Notes under the pieces: model-generated
Database searches by the model: none
Seen by the model: the letters and a program-made list of their open reading frames with translations, nothing else
Told to the model about the DNA's origin: nothing
Source of the DNA: Pseudonocardia sp. CNS-004
GTDB taxonomy: Bacteria; Actinomycetota; Actinomycetes; Mycobacteriales; Pseudonocardiaceae
DNA: 60,266 nucleotides
Reading direction: 5' to 3'
Assembly (NCBI GenBank): GCA_001942185.1
Contig: MKJV01000107.1
Span: 1-60,266, forward strand
In this document: positions 20,915-30,339 of the stretch, piece by piece
How the letters are laid out: the number at the start of each line of letters is the position of its first letter
How positions within the stretch are numbered: position 1 is the first letter of the stretch
Position numbers and translations under genes: made by a program

Positions 20915-21120
20915 GTCGCTACTATCCGAACGCCGGGAGCGAGACGTTCCTCGCCGCCGGAGCAGGCGACGAGCCGAGCTGTGAACGGGCTTCTGGGTCC
21001 GACGGGATTCGCGACACAACCGCGCAACGGTTCAGTGGAGCACGAGCGCCGCTCGATCTCGGCGGATTACCGTGCGTTCCGTTCACCTACACCTGACAAT
21101 TCCCGAAAGGCCGTGCGCGT

Positions 21121-22572
21121 TCACGCGGTGTTCAGGACGCCCATCATTCCGCGGTCTTCGTGGTCCAGGATGTGGCAGTGGTAGACGGTGCGGCCGGTGT
21201 AGTCGTCGAAGGCGATTCGCACGCGGACCGTCGAGCGGGCGGGGATGTCGACGACGTCGCGCCACGTCGGGGTTTCGGCGGTGTCGAGGAGCTGCATGGG
21301 CCACACGTGCAGGTGCATCGGGTGGTCCATCGGGCTGGTGTTGACCAGGGTCCATTCCTCGACGGCGCCGGGGCGCACCGTCTGGTCGATCCGGTCGGGG
21401 TCGAACTGCTTGCCGTCGATCGTGAACGACATGCCGCCGGGGCCACCCATGCCCATGGCGAAGGTCAGCTCGCGGCGGGCGGTGACCGTCTCGGTGCGCA
21501 GGTCGCGCGGGGAGGGTCGGGTAGGCACCGGTGCGAGTGGGGGCGCGGGGGACCCGGTGACCTCCAGGGTCGCCAGTGCCAGCGGTTCGCCCACGCCGGG
21601 ACCGGGTGTGCCGTCGCGCATCCCCGGCATCCCGGTCATCATCCCCATGCCGCCGCGGTCGTAGGGCAGGGTGCGCAGCTCGCTGGTGCCGGCCACCGTG
21701 GTGACGAGCAGGTCGGCGCGGTTGCCGGTCGCGAGCACCAGCTCGTCGACGTCCTGCGGCGTGACGGAGCGGCCGGAATCGACGCCGAGCAGCTGCAGCT
21801 GCTGGCCGTCAAGACGCAGCCGCAGGTAGCGGGCGGTGCAGGCGTTGATGATCCGCCAACGTTCCCGCTCGCCGGAGGCCGCCTGCATGCTCGGGGTCGC
21901 CTGGCCGTTGACCAGGACGAGCTCGCCTTCGCGGCCCATCATCTGCGCCATCGGAGAGGGGGGCAGCACCTGGCCGTCGTCGTCGAGCGAGATGTCGGAG
22001 ACGACGAGGAGGCGCTCGCGCGTGACCGGCACGGGCGTGGGGTCGCCGACGAGGATGGCGCCGTAGAGGCCGCCGAAGATCTGGTCGGCGACCAGTCCGT
22101 GGTGATGCGGATGATACCAGTAGACGCCCGGTGGGTGGTCGGCCGGCAACTGGTGTTCGTAGCCGAACGTGGCCCCGGGTTCGACGACGACGAAGGTGTT
22201 GTCGCCGTTGCCCTGCGGTGAGACGTGCAGGCCGTGGACGTGCAGGTTGGTCGGCTCGGCCAGGCGGTTGACCAGGTCGATCTCGAGCCGGTCGCCGGGC
22301 TGCACGTGCAGCGTCGGCCCCGGCAGGCCGCCGTTGAACGCAAGGGTGGTGGCGTCCCCGCCTGCGAGCGGGACACGGGCCTCGGTGGCCTCGAGCCGGA
22401 CCTGCAGCACACCGCTGCTGCTGCGCAGAACCGGCGGCTCGGTCAGGGCCTCGCCGACCGTGGGGTCGAATCGGAGCCGGCCGGGGGTAGGTGGCGCGCA
22501 GCCGCCCAGGACCGTGGCGGCCAGGCCCACGCCGCCGAGCTGCAGTGCGCGGCGGCGGCTGATCGGGCGCAT
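21121..22572 (-). CDS. Multicopper oxidase, Tat-exported
   Basis: An intact 483-residue three-cupredoxin-domain oxidase. The N-terminal twin-arginine signal (SRRRALQLGGVG) ends in a lipobox-like VLGGCAPP. All four copper motifs are present: HVHGLHV, YWYHPHHHG, HPMHLHVW and YHCHILDHEDRGMMG. A Met/Gly-rich insert (GGMGMMTGMPGMRDG) precedes the third domain, as in CueO-type copper-tolerance oxidases. The start overlaps the DUF302 stop (TGATG). Likely role: outer-surface oxidation of Cu(I) or phenolic substrates. Confidence 0.93.
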   Translation of the reverse strand: MRPISRRRALQLGGVGLAATVLGGCAPPTPGRLRFDPTVGEALTEPPVLRSSSGVLQVRLEATEARVPLAGGDATTLAFNGGLPGPTLHVQPGDRLEIDLVNRLAEPTNLHVHGLHVSPQGNGDNTFVVVEPGATFGYEHQLPADHPPGVYWYHPHHHGLVADQIFGGLYGAILVGDPTPVPVTRERLLVVSDISLDDDGQVLPPSPMAQMMGREGELVLVNGQATPSMQAASGERERWRIINACTARYLRLRLDGQQLQLLGVDSGRSVTPQDVDELVLATGNRADLLVTTVAGTSELRTLPYDRGGMGMMTGMPGMRDGTPGPGVGEPLALATLEVTGSPAPPLAPVPTRPSPRDLRTETVTARRELTFAMGMGGPGGMSFTIDGKQFDPDRIDQTVRPGAVEEWTLVNTSPMDHPMHLHVWPMQLLDTAETPTWRDVVDIPARSTVRVRIAFDDYTGRTVYHCHILDHEDRGMMGVLNTA

Positions 22573-22973
22573 CACCCCGCCAGCTCGTCCAGCACGGCCG
22601 TCAGGCGGCGGGCCGCCTCCTGCGCCACCGGCTGCAACTCCTCTCGGCCCGTCACCGTAGCCATGAGGAGTGGATCCAATATTTGGATCTTCGATCCGCC
22701 CTCCCGGCCGCTGACGACGACGTTGCACGGCAGCAGAACGCCGATGGTGCGGTCGATGTCCAGTGCCCGGTGGGCGAGCTCGGGATTGCAGGCGCCGAGG
22801 ATCACGTAGGGCTCCATCGCCACCCCCCGCTTCTCCCGCAGGGTGGCCTGCACGTCGATTTCCGTGATCACCCCGAACCCCTGGTCGGCGAGTGCCTCCC
22901 GGGTCCGTGACACCGCTTCGGCGTATGGCAGGTCGACCGTGATGGTGCGCTCGTACGGCGTGGCCTCGGCCAT
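22572..22973 (-). CDS. DUF302 protein
   Basis: An intact 133-residue DUF302 domain: DLPYAEAVSRTREALADQGFGV, EIDVQATLREKRG, YVILGACNPELAHRALDID and the signature LLPCNVVV. The family is a small alpha/beta fold found beside metal- or sulfur-related genes. It is translationally coupled to the multicopper oxidase, pointing to a shared envelope redox or metal role (inference). Confidence 0.9.
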   Translation of the reverse strand: MAEATPYERTITVDLPYAEAVSRTREALADQGFGVITEIDVQATLREKRGVAMEPYVILGACNPELAHRALDIDRTIGVLLPCNVVVSGREGGSKIQILDPLLMATVTGREELQPVAQEAARRLTAVLDELAG

Positions 22974-23042
22974 GAGTCCCTCCGTCCTCTCACTACTCGC
23001 GAGAAATGCTTGATCGTCGGACCGGCCCCCGCAAGCGGCCGT

Positions 23043-23870
23043 CTATCTCCGGAAGATGCGGTCGCGCCCGAGAACCACCACAACCGGCGTGAGGATCAGC
23101 CAGCCGGCCGCGATGGCCATTCCGGTCGGCCCTCGGGCATTCCCGGGATAGGCGGGTGTGAGCTCAGGTGGGAGGAAGCCCTGGCCGCCGCCGTAGTACT
23201 GGTGCAGGACGGCGGTCACGTGCGCCGCGACGTGGGTGACGACGGAACCGACCGGGTTCCCGGTCAGCATCGCCGGGACGTTGAACAGAACCGCGCCGAT
23301 CTGGGGCTGCAGCAGTTCGCCGCCGCGGAACTCGGCGTAGCCGAGGTGGTAGGTCGTCACGACCACCAGTGAGCAGACGAGCGTCACCCCGGCGAACGCC
23401 ACCTTGCGCGCAAAGCCTCGTCTGTCACCCCGGAGCAGCAGGACCGCGACGAGCGCCGGGAACACGAAGAGGACGAGTGCGTCGACGACTCCGTAGACGA
23501 CACCGCGCCATGCCACCTCGAACGCGAGGTATGCGCCCGACGGGTGGGCGGTTCCCGGCTGGGTCAGGATCTGCCGGGCCACCGCCGCGGCAACGAGTAC
23601 ACCGATGCCGATGCTCCATGCGAGGTTCCGGCCGAACACCCGCCGCCAGGCCACGCCGGTGCGGGCGACGAACGCAGCCAGATAGGTGAGCACGATCGTG
23701 AAATAGAGCAGGTAGTACAGATCGTGGTGCAGGCCGAGCAGATCGGTGCCGACGAACGACACGACGAACGTCAGAACCGCACTTCCAGCGAGCCAGCCGA
23801 GCGCTCGCACCGGCCGCACCGAATCCAAGCCGGTGGCGAGATCCGACGATTCGCGATGGTCCATTGTCAC
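23043..23870 (-). CDS. Polytopic membrane protein of unknown family
   Basis: An intact protein of about 275 residues with 7-8 hydrophobic helices, for example ALGWLAGSAVLTFVVSFVG, YLLYFTIVLTYLAAFVA, VDALVLFVFPALVAVLLL and WLILTPVVVVLGR. The two candidate starts are GTG 23870 (GGGGG 7 bases upstream) and ATG 23864. Periplasmic His/Tyr-containing loops (HHDLYY, HQYYGGGQGFLPPE) are visible. It is the first gene before DUF302 and the oxidase on the same strand (69-base gap). No function assigned. Confidence 0.7.
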   Translation of the reverse strand: MTMDHRESSDLATGLDSVRPVRALGWLAGSAVLTFVVSFVGTDLLGLHHDLYYLLYFTIVLTYLAAFVARTGVAWRRVFGRNLAWSIGIGVLVAAAVARQILTQPGTAHPSGAYLAFEVAWRGVVYGVVDALVLFVFPALVAVLLLRGDRRGFARKVAFAGVTLVCSLVVVTTYHLGYAEFRGGELLQPQIGAVLFNVPAMLTGNPVGSVVTHVAAHVTAVLHQYYGGGQGFLPPELTPAYPGNARGPTGMAIAAGWLILTPVVVVLGRDRIFRR

Positions 23871-24175
23871 GGCCAAACCCCCTCGAGTGGGCATGCCCAC
23901 GGTGGGCGACACCGAGGTCGGTCTCCAGGGCTGAACGTCCCGACACCGCCGGGCGAACGGCCAGGACTGCTCGGTCCGCAAGAGGCCGGTAGGCGCCATC
24001 GCCGAGGCGGCCCGCAGTGAGGCGGCCCGCAGTTTGGACGCGGGCTCCGTCGGGTCTCGGTCGCCTTGCCTGGCCATGGCGCTCTCGCCGGCGATGGTCC
24101 CGCCCATGAGAGGCCGGACGGCCGTGGTCACGTCCGCTGGAACCACCCGACCATCTACCGCAGGAGGTGGCGACA
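23871..24175. other. Divergent intergenic region without a supported gene
   Basis: About 305 bases separate the minus-strand membrane protein from the plus-strand 2TM gene. Long frames cross it on both strands, but their sequence is low-complexity Arg/Ala/Gly and lacks start signals. It should contain two divergent promoters. I see no convincing palindrome. Confidence 0.4.
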
Positions 24176-24461
24176 TGGACATCGATCACGGTTATCGGCA
24201 CGCCGCCGACGAGGAGCTGCGCAAGCAGGCGATGCGGCGGCTGCGCGAACAGCGCGACTTCCACGTGCACATCACGATCTACCTGGCCGTGAACCTGTTC
24301 CTGGTGGCGACTGGTGGTTCACCGGAGCCGGGTTCTTCTGGCCGGTGTTCCCGATCTTCGCCTGGGGGATCGGCGTCGTGGCCAACGCCTGGGAGGTCTA
24401 CGGCCGTGCCGAGCCGACCGAGGAGCAGATCCGGCGCGAGATGAACCGGCTGAAGAAGTAG
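24176..24461 (+). CDS. 2TM-domain membrane protein, frame-broken
   Basis: A protein of about 95 residues starts at ATG 24176 behind CAGGAGG. It has a charged N-terminal helix (DEELRKQAMRRLREQRDFHVH), TM1 (ITIYLAVNLFLVAT), then after a one-base shift near 24310 WFTGAGFFWPVFPIFAWGIGVVANAW (TM2) and a charged tail EEQIRREMNRLKK. This is the 2TM family often linked to histidine kinases. Restoring one G at ACTGGTGG makes a continuous ATGWFTGAG. Confidence 0.8.
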
Positions 24462-24516
24462 CCGGGTCCCGCTGATCGCCGTCGGAACCCGGTGCCTGTC
24501 GAAGGTGGAGGAGAAA

Positions 24517-25956
24517 ATGACATCTGGAGTCGTCAGTCCGGTGCGCGTGACCGCGCGGCTGGACGCCCCGCTCAGCCGGTGGCTGTGGCTGGTGAAGTGG
24601 TTGCTCGTGCTGCCGCACGTGTTGGTGCTGGCATTCCTGTGGGTGGCGTTCGCGGTGCTCAGCGTCGTCGCGTTCTTCGCGATCCTGATCACGGGCCGGT
24701 ACCCGCCCGCGATCTTCGAGTTCAACGTGGGCGTGCTGCGCTGGTCCTGGCGGGTCGGGTACTACGCCTATGGTGCGCTCGGGACGGACCGGTACCCGCC
24801 GTTCACGCTGCGGGAGGTGCCCGACTACGCGGCGACGCTCGAGATCGCCTACCCGGAGCACCTGTCCCGGGGTCTGGTGCTGGTCAAGTGGTGGTTGCTG
24901 GCGCTGCCGCACTACCTGGTCATCGCGTTCTTCATGGGTGGCGGGACCTACGTTGCCTACCAGTCGGGGACGTGGACGACGCAGACGGATCCCGACGGGG
25001 TGTGGTCGTTCGCGGGCGGGCTGATCGGGCTGCTCGCCTTCTTCGCGGCGATCGCGCTGCTGTTCACCGGTCGCTACCCGCGGGGGGTGTTCGACCTGCT
25101 GCTCGGGATGCACCGCTGGGTGCTGCGGGTGGCGGCGTACGCGGCGCTGATGACCGACGCCTACCCTCCGTTCCGGCTGGACATGGGCGGCAGCGAGTCG
25201 GCAGCACTCGCCGTGACGGAGGGCTCGACCGCGCCGACGGCGTCACAGGTCTCATCGACTACCCCGGAGCCGCCGCAGCACCGGGGATGGACGGCCGGTC
25301 GCATCGTCACGGTCGTGATCGGGTCGGTGTTGCTGGTGTGCGGCGTCGGCTCCGCGGCGGGTGGTACGGCGCTCCTCGTGGCCGACCAGGCCGGTCGCGA
25401 CGCCGGAGGCTTCCTCGGCACTCCGACCCGCCAGTTCACGTCGAGCGGCTACGCGCTCGTGTTCGACCCGGTCGAGCTCCGCGACGACGCGGGGACGGTC
25501 GACCTGGGCGCGGTGCTCGGTGACCTCCGGGTCCGCGCGGCAGGACAGGACGCCGACGGGGTGTTCGTCGGGATCGGTCCGGCCGCCGACGTCGAGCGCT
25601 ACCTCGGCACCGTCGACCGGGAGCGGCTGGTCGACATCACCGACGAGGGCCGCGCCGTACAGCAGCGCATCCCTGGCGGGGAGCCGGCCGCGCCCCCGGC
25701 CCAGCAGCCGTTCTGGGCGGCCTCGGCATCCGGTCCCGGCGAGCAGCAGCTCGTCTGGCGGGCCGCGGACGGGCGCTGGAGCGTCGTGGTGATGAACGCC
25801 GACGCAACTCGGCCGATGATCGCCGATCTGTCGGCGGCGTTGACCGCTCCCGCCCTGCGCTGGGTGTGGATCGGTCTGTTCATCGGGGCCGGCATCGCGC
25901 TGCTCGTCGGAGCGCTCCTGGTCGCAGTCGCCGTGCCGCGGCGGGTGACGCGGTGA
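24517..25956 (+). CDS. DUF4389 multi-pass membrane protein
   Basis: An intact protein of about 479 residues starts at ATG 24517 directly behind GGAGGAG. Two DUF4389 units are visible, each with paired hydrophobic helices and the motif GRYPxxxFxxxxGxxRW (ITGRYPPAIFEFNVGVLRW; FTGRYPRGVFDLLLGMHRW). A central helix (VVIGSVLLVCGVGSAAGG) leads into an outside domain of about 180 residues. A final C-terminal helix is followed by PRRVTR. The stop overlaps the next start (GTGA). Function unknown. Confidence 0.85.
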   Translation: MTSGVVSPVRVTARLDAPLSRWLWLVKWLLVLPHVLVLAFLWVAFAVLSVVAFFAILITGRYPPAIFEFNVGVLRWSWRVGYYAYGALGTDRYPPFTLREVPDYAATLEIAYPEHLSRGLVLVKWWLLALPHYLVIAFFMGGGTYVAYQSGTWTTQTDPDGVWSFAGGLIGLLAFFAAIALLFTGRYPRGVFDLLLGMHRWVLRVAAYAALMTDAYPPFRLDMGGSESAALAVTEGSTAPTASQVSSTTPEPPQHRGWTAGRIVTVVIGSVLLVCGVGSAAGGTALLVADQAGRDAGGFLGTPTRQFTSSGYALVFDPVELRDDAGTVDLGAVLGDLRVRAAGQDADGVFVGIGPAADVERYLGTVDRERLVDITDEGRAVQQRIPGGEPAAPPAQQPFWAASASGPGEQQLVWRAADGRWSVVVMNADATRPMIADLSAALTAPALRWVWIGLFIGAGIALLVGALLVAVAVPRRVTR

Positions 25957-26779
25957 CCGTTCGGGTCTCCGATGTCATGACGCGGAACGTCGATGCCGTG
26001 CACGAGGGCAAGCCGGTCGACGTGGCGAGGAAGACCCTGCTCGCGCGGGGCTTCTTCGCCCTTCCCGTCCGGGACGACCGCGGGCGGCTGGTGGGCATCG
26101 TGACCGAGGCCGACCTGCTGCACGACCCGGCGGATGGACGGACCGTGACGTCATGACGACGGACGTGATCAGCGTTCCCCGGCACATGTCGGCCAGGGTG
26201 GCGAGCCACCGGATGGCGACCTACGGGTTGCGGGCCGTCCCGGTGGTCGAGGGGTACGACACCGATCTGCTCGTGGGCATCGTGACTCGCCGCGATCTGC
26301 TCGGGGAGTCCGGGTGGGCGCCCCGGGCCGGTCCGGCGTACCGGGCGTGGAGGTGGCTCCGCCGCCCCGTGCCGGTGGCACCGCTCACCGGTGGCCCTCG
26401 CCCGGGCACCTTCGTGCGGGAGATCATGACGACGCAGGTGCTGACCGCAGGCGAGGACTGGCCGGTCGATCAGGCCGCGAAGGAGCTGACCGGCCACGGC
26501 TTCACGGCTCTGCCGGTGGTCGACGACAGCGGTCACCTGGTCGGCATCGTGACGGAGTGGCACCTGCTGCCCGACCCGCTCAGCGACCGGCGTGCGCACA
26601 CCGTCGGGGGCGTCATGGAGCGGGATGTGATCACGGTGGGGGGCGACGAGCTCGTCTCGGACGTGCTCCGCACGATGGGGGAGCACGAGCTGCGTGCCGT
26701 CCCGGTCGTGGACGGGCTCCACCGGGTCATCGGCATCGTGACCCGCCGCGACCTCTTGCGGCCGCCCTGCGGGCCGTGA
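25953..26779 (+). CDS. Four-CBS-domain protein, one frame break
   Basis: About 275 residues with four CBS motifs, each with DVMT-like starts and VGIVT endings: VSDVMTRNVDAV...RLVGIVTEADLL; VMTTDVISV...LLVGIVTRRDLL; EIMTTQVLTA...HLVGIVTEWHLL; VMERDVITV...RVIGIVTRRDLL. The shift near 26150 falls at TGACGTCATG; adding a base restores RDVMTTDVISV. Two Bateman modules would bind adenine nucleotides. It is translationally coupled to genes on both sides. Confidence 0.88.
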
Positions 26780-27312
26780 CCTCCGCGACGCGCGTCGTCC
26801 CGTGGCGACGCCCGTGGATCTTCGCCGCCGTGGGGCCCGTCGCGACGGTCGTGACCGGTGCGCTGGTCGTGTACCGGGGCGTGCCGGCAGGGCCGTTCCC
26901 CGGCCGCGACGTGCTCGTCGTGGGGTCGCTGTCGGCGATGAACGCGGCGCTGCTGTGGTGGCTGGGGCCGGCGCCGGCGGACGCCCTCCCCGGGGCCACC
27001 CCGGTTCCGGGCGGCGTCAGCGGTCGTCGGCTCCCTCGTGGTGGCTCGCCGCGGTCGGCACCTCGGGGTCGTACGCGCTGGTAGCGCTCGCCACCGTGGC
27101 CGTCGTGGTGCTCGCGCCCCTGGGCAGGAGCCTGTGCCGCCCGGGAAATCGGGTGGGCGGTCACGTTCGGGCGGTCGCGGCGGTCGCGGCGGTCGCCGGG
27201 CGTCGTCCACGGTCTCGGCGTCGAGCGCCGCGACCTGGTGGTGTCCGGGGTGGCTCAGCTGGCCGCCGCTCGCTACGGCCGCGGTTCTTCAGCACGCTCC
27301 TGGTTCGGGTAG
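26776..27312 (+). CDS. Small membrane protein, frame-broken
   Basis: The GTG at 26776 overlaps the CBS stop. The first frame has RPWIFAAVGPVATVVTGALV and VGSLSAMNAALLWWLG. After a shift near 27020 a second frame has GTSGSYALVALATVAVVVLAPL. After a third near 27170, AVTFG, then VAAVAGVVHGLGVERRDLVV and a stop at 27312. Together about 178 residues with 3-4 helices. No family recognised. It sits between the CBS protein and the ATPase on the same strand. Confidence 0.5.
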
Positions 27313-27313
27313 G

Positions 27314-27327
27314 AGGCCGTTGGTCCC
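27314..27327. promoter_or_regulatory. DosR-like palindrome upstream of the ATPase-hemerythrin gene
   Basis: AGGCCGTTGGTCCC shares CGTTGGTCCC with the sites at 36592 and 44565. It lies about 60 bases upstream of the ATPase start, in the only gap of the run 24176-32885 large enough for a promoter. Confidence 0.45.
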
Positions 27328-27387
27328 GGTCCAGGGGCCCCGTCGGCCCTGTCGGCGAGCGCTACCCGCACCGATGCTCGAAGCGTG

Positions 27388-29725
27388 ATGATGGCCCCCT
27401 TCGCAGCTGCCTGGCGGCAGTGGCGGGAACCCCTGTTCCTGGTTGTCACGCTCGGTGCGTTCACCGCCGGCGGCATCGCCTGGGTGCTCGGCCGGCAGTC
27501 GGTCGCCGACATCTGCTGGGCGGTGGGCACGCTGTCCGCGGTGGTGCCGTCGCTCGCGTGGGTCGTCGGTGCCCTGCGGCGCGGTCGCGCGGGCGTCGAC
27601 CTGCTCGCGGTCGTCGCGCTGGTCGGCACGCTTTTGGTGCACGAGTACCTCGCGGGGGCGCTGATCGCGGTCATGGTCGCCACCGGGCAGACGCTCGAGT
27701 CGGCTGCGCAGCGGCGCGCGTCCCGGGACCTGCGGGCGCTACTCGAGCACGCGCCCCGGTCGGCGCGCAGGCGGACCGGTGACGCGGTCGAGGTGGTGCC
27801 GCTCGCCGAGGTGGCCGCCGGCGACCTGCTGCTGATGGGGCCCGGCGAGGTCGTGCCGGTCGACGGCCGGGTCGAGCGGGCCGACGCGGTGCTGGACGAG
27901 TCCGTCCTCACGGGCGAGCCGCTGCTCGTCGAGCGCACCGTCGGCGAGCCGGTGCGCAGCGGGGTCGTCAACGCCGGCCCCGCCTTCGAGCTGCGCGCGA
28001 CCGCAATCGCCGAGGACAGCACCTATGCCGGGATCGTCCGGCTGGCCCAGGCCGCGGGCGCGGAGAGCGCCCCTGTCGTGCGCCTCGCCGACCGGTACGC
28101 GGCCTGGTTCCTCCCGCTCGCTCTCGCGGTGGCCGGCCTGGCGTGGCTCGCCAGCGGGTCGGCGGTGCGTGCGGTCGCCGTCCTCGTGGTGGCGACGCCG
28201 TGCCCGCTGCTCCTGGCCGCACCGGTGGCGATCGTGTCCGGTCTCTCGCGCGCGTCCCGGATCGGCGTCGTGGTGCGCAGCGGCGGGGCGCTGGAGGACC
28301 TGGGGCGCGCCCGCACGCTCGTCATGGACAAGACGGGGACACTCACCGTCGGCAGGCCCACCGTGGTGGAGGTCGCCGTGGCGCCGGGGCGCGATCCCGA
28401 CGAGGTCCTGCGCCTCGCCGCCGCCGCGGAGCAGCTGTCGCCGCACGTGCTGGCCGAGGCGATCGTCACCGAGGCCCGGCGGCGGCGTCTCGACCTGCCG
28501 TTGCCCGAAGAGGTCGGTGAGCAGGCCGGGCGGGGCGTCACGGCCACCGTCGACGGTCGGCGGGTCGAGGTGGGCAAGCGCGACACCTCCGCCGAGCAGG
28601 CGTGGGCCCGGTCCGTGGTCGACCGCGCCCGGCTGGACGGCGGTGCCGTCGCCTGGATCGGGATCGACGGCGAGCTCGCCGGCGCCGTGGTGCTGCGCGA
28701 CCCGCTGCGCCGCGATGCGTCACGGACCATCCGCAGGCTGCGGTCGGCCGGGCTCGACCGCGTCGTCATGCTCACAGGGGACCGGGCGGAGCCTGCACGG
28801 GAGGTCGGCACGGTGCTCGGCCTCGACGAGGTGCGGGCGAACCAGGCCCCGGCCGACAAGGTCGCGGCGGTGCGGGCCGAGCGCGAAGGGGCCACGACCG
28901 TGATGGTCGGCGATGGCGTCAACGACGCTCCCGCCCTCGCCGCGGCCGACGTCGGCGTCGCGATGGGAGCCCGCGGTGCAACGGCCTCGTCGGAGGCAGC
29001 GGACGTCGTCCTCACGACCGACCGGCTCGACCGGGTCGCCGACGCATGGAGATCGCCCGGCGCGCCGCCGGATCGCGGTCCAGAGCGCGACCGTCGGGAT
29101 CGGCCTGTCGCTCGTCGCGATGGCGTTCGCCGCGGGCGGGTGGCTGCCGCCGGCCGCGGGCGCGCTGCTGCAGGAGGGGATCGACGTCGCCGTGATCCTC
29201 AACGCCCTGCGCGCGCTCGGCGCGGGACGCGCCACCGCTCCCACGCTGACCGGCGAGGCCGACGTCCTCGCCCGCCGGTTCGCCGGTGAGCACGACCGGC
29301 TCGGCGACGCCTTCGGCCTCCTGCGTCGGGCGGCGAGCCTGCTGGTGGCCGGGCCGGGCCCGGAGGCGCTCGATGCGCTCCGCCGCGCCCACGCCTACCT
29401 CGTCGAGCGCCTCCTCCCGCATGAGCGCGCCGAGGAGACCGAGCTCTACCCGGCGCTGGCCGAACCGCTGGGTAGCGCGGAGGCCACCGCCACGATGAGC
29501 CGCACGCACGCCGAGATCGAGCGCCTCACCGCGCGGCTGGCCACCCACCTCGAACTCGCCGACGCGGCGGGCCGCCTCGAACCCAACCAGGTCGAGGACG
29601 TCCTCGCCACGCTGTACGGGCTCAACGCCGTGCTGCAACTGCACTTCGTGCAGGAGGAGGAGAACTACTTCGCCCTGGCCTCGAAAGAGCCTCAGGAAGG
29701 ACGACCCCATGAGCGAGCTCGTTGA
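27388..29725 (+). CDS. Heavy-metal-type P-type ATPase fused to a C-terminal hemerythrin (HHE) domain, one frame break
   Basis: About 778 residues. The P1B-like ATPase core has LTGEPLLVE, the membrane metal motif ATPCPLLLAAPVA, phosphorylation loop DKTGTLTVG, MLTGDR and VGDGVNDAPAL. The usual HP dipeptide of P1B enzymes appears as SPHVLAEAI. No N-terminal metal-binding domain precedes the first helices. After a shift near 29045 the frame passes the last helices (SATVGIGLSLVAMAFAAGGW) and runs into a complete four-helix hemerythrin domain: GEHDRLGDAF, LPHERAEETELYP, RTHAEIERL and LHFVQEEENYF. Non-heme di-iron could sense O2 or redox state and gate transport (inference). Metal unknown. Confidence 0.85.
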
Positions 29726-30332
29726 CCGGCCCGCACGACCCGTCGACATGCTGATCGACCGCTTCCTGCCGCGGTTCGACGTGACCCTGATCGAGCACGC
29801 GGTCGCCGACGCGGACGTCGCCACCACGTGGCAGGCACTGCGAAACCTCGACCTCATGCAGGTCCACACGCCGCTGATGGACGCGGCGATGTTCGTCCGC
29901 GGCCTGCCGGCGCGGTTCGGCCGTGCGGCCCGGCCCGAGCCGCCGCCGCAGCGCCTGCTCCTCACCGGCGGCGGGCCAGACCTCGAGGGCTGGCTGTCGC
30001 TCGGCGAGACCCCCGAGCGGGAGATCGCGTTCGGCGCCGTCGGGCGGTTCTGGCGGCCCGACATCGAGTGGTACGACGTCTCGGGGATGACCCCGCAGCA
30101 GTTCGCCGCGTTCGACGAGCCGGGGTGGGGGCGGATCGCCGCCAACTTCTCGCTGCGGCCCTACGGCGCCGGGCGGACCCTGATCTCCTACGAGGCCCGT
30201 ACGGCGACCGGCGACCCGCGCGTCGCCCGCCGGTTCAGGCTCTACTGGGCGCTCGTCCGGCCGTTCGTCCGGCACATCATGCGGGCCGCGCTCACCTCGG
30301 TCCGGCGCAGCGCCGAGACCCGCACGGGGTGA
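29709..30332 (+). CDS. START/SRPBCC-like protein of unknown substrate
   Basis: An intact 207-residue protein starts at ATG 29709, overlapping the ATPase end by 17 bases. The pattern suggests a helix-grip (polyketide cyclase/START-like) fold: FDVTLIEHAVADADVATTWQ, LTGGGPDLEGWLSLGE, REIAFGAVGRFWRPDIEW, GAGRTLISYEARTATGD and a C-terminal long helix VRPFVRHIMRAALTSVRR. A hydrophobic cavity is expected. It is coupled between the ATPase and GH65 genes. Confidence 0.65.
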   Translation: MSELVDRPARPVDMLIDRFLPRFDVTLIEHAVADADVATTWQALRNLDLMQVHTPLMDAAMFVRGLPARFGRAARPEPPPQRLLLTGGGPDLEGWLSLGETPEREIAFGAVGRFWRPDIEWYDVSGMTPQQFAAFDEPGWGRIAANFSLRPYGAGRTLISYEARTATGDPRVARRFRLYWALVRPFVRHIMRAALTSVRRSAETRTG

Positions 30333-30339
30333 TGTGGCC

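Noticed and set aside
21160..22221. Plus-strand 353-codon frame opposite the multicopper oxidase
   Set aside because: The oxidase on the minus strand is intact with all copper motifs; the plus frame has no domain pattern.
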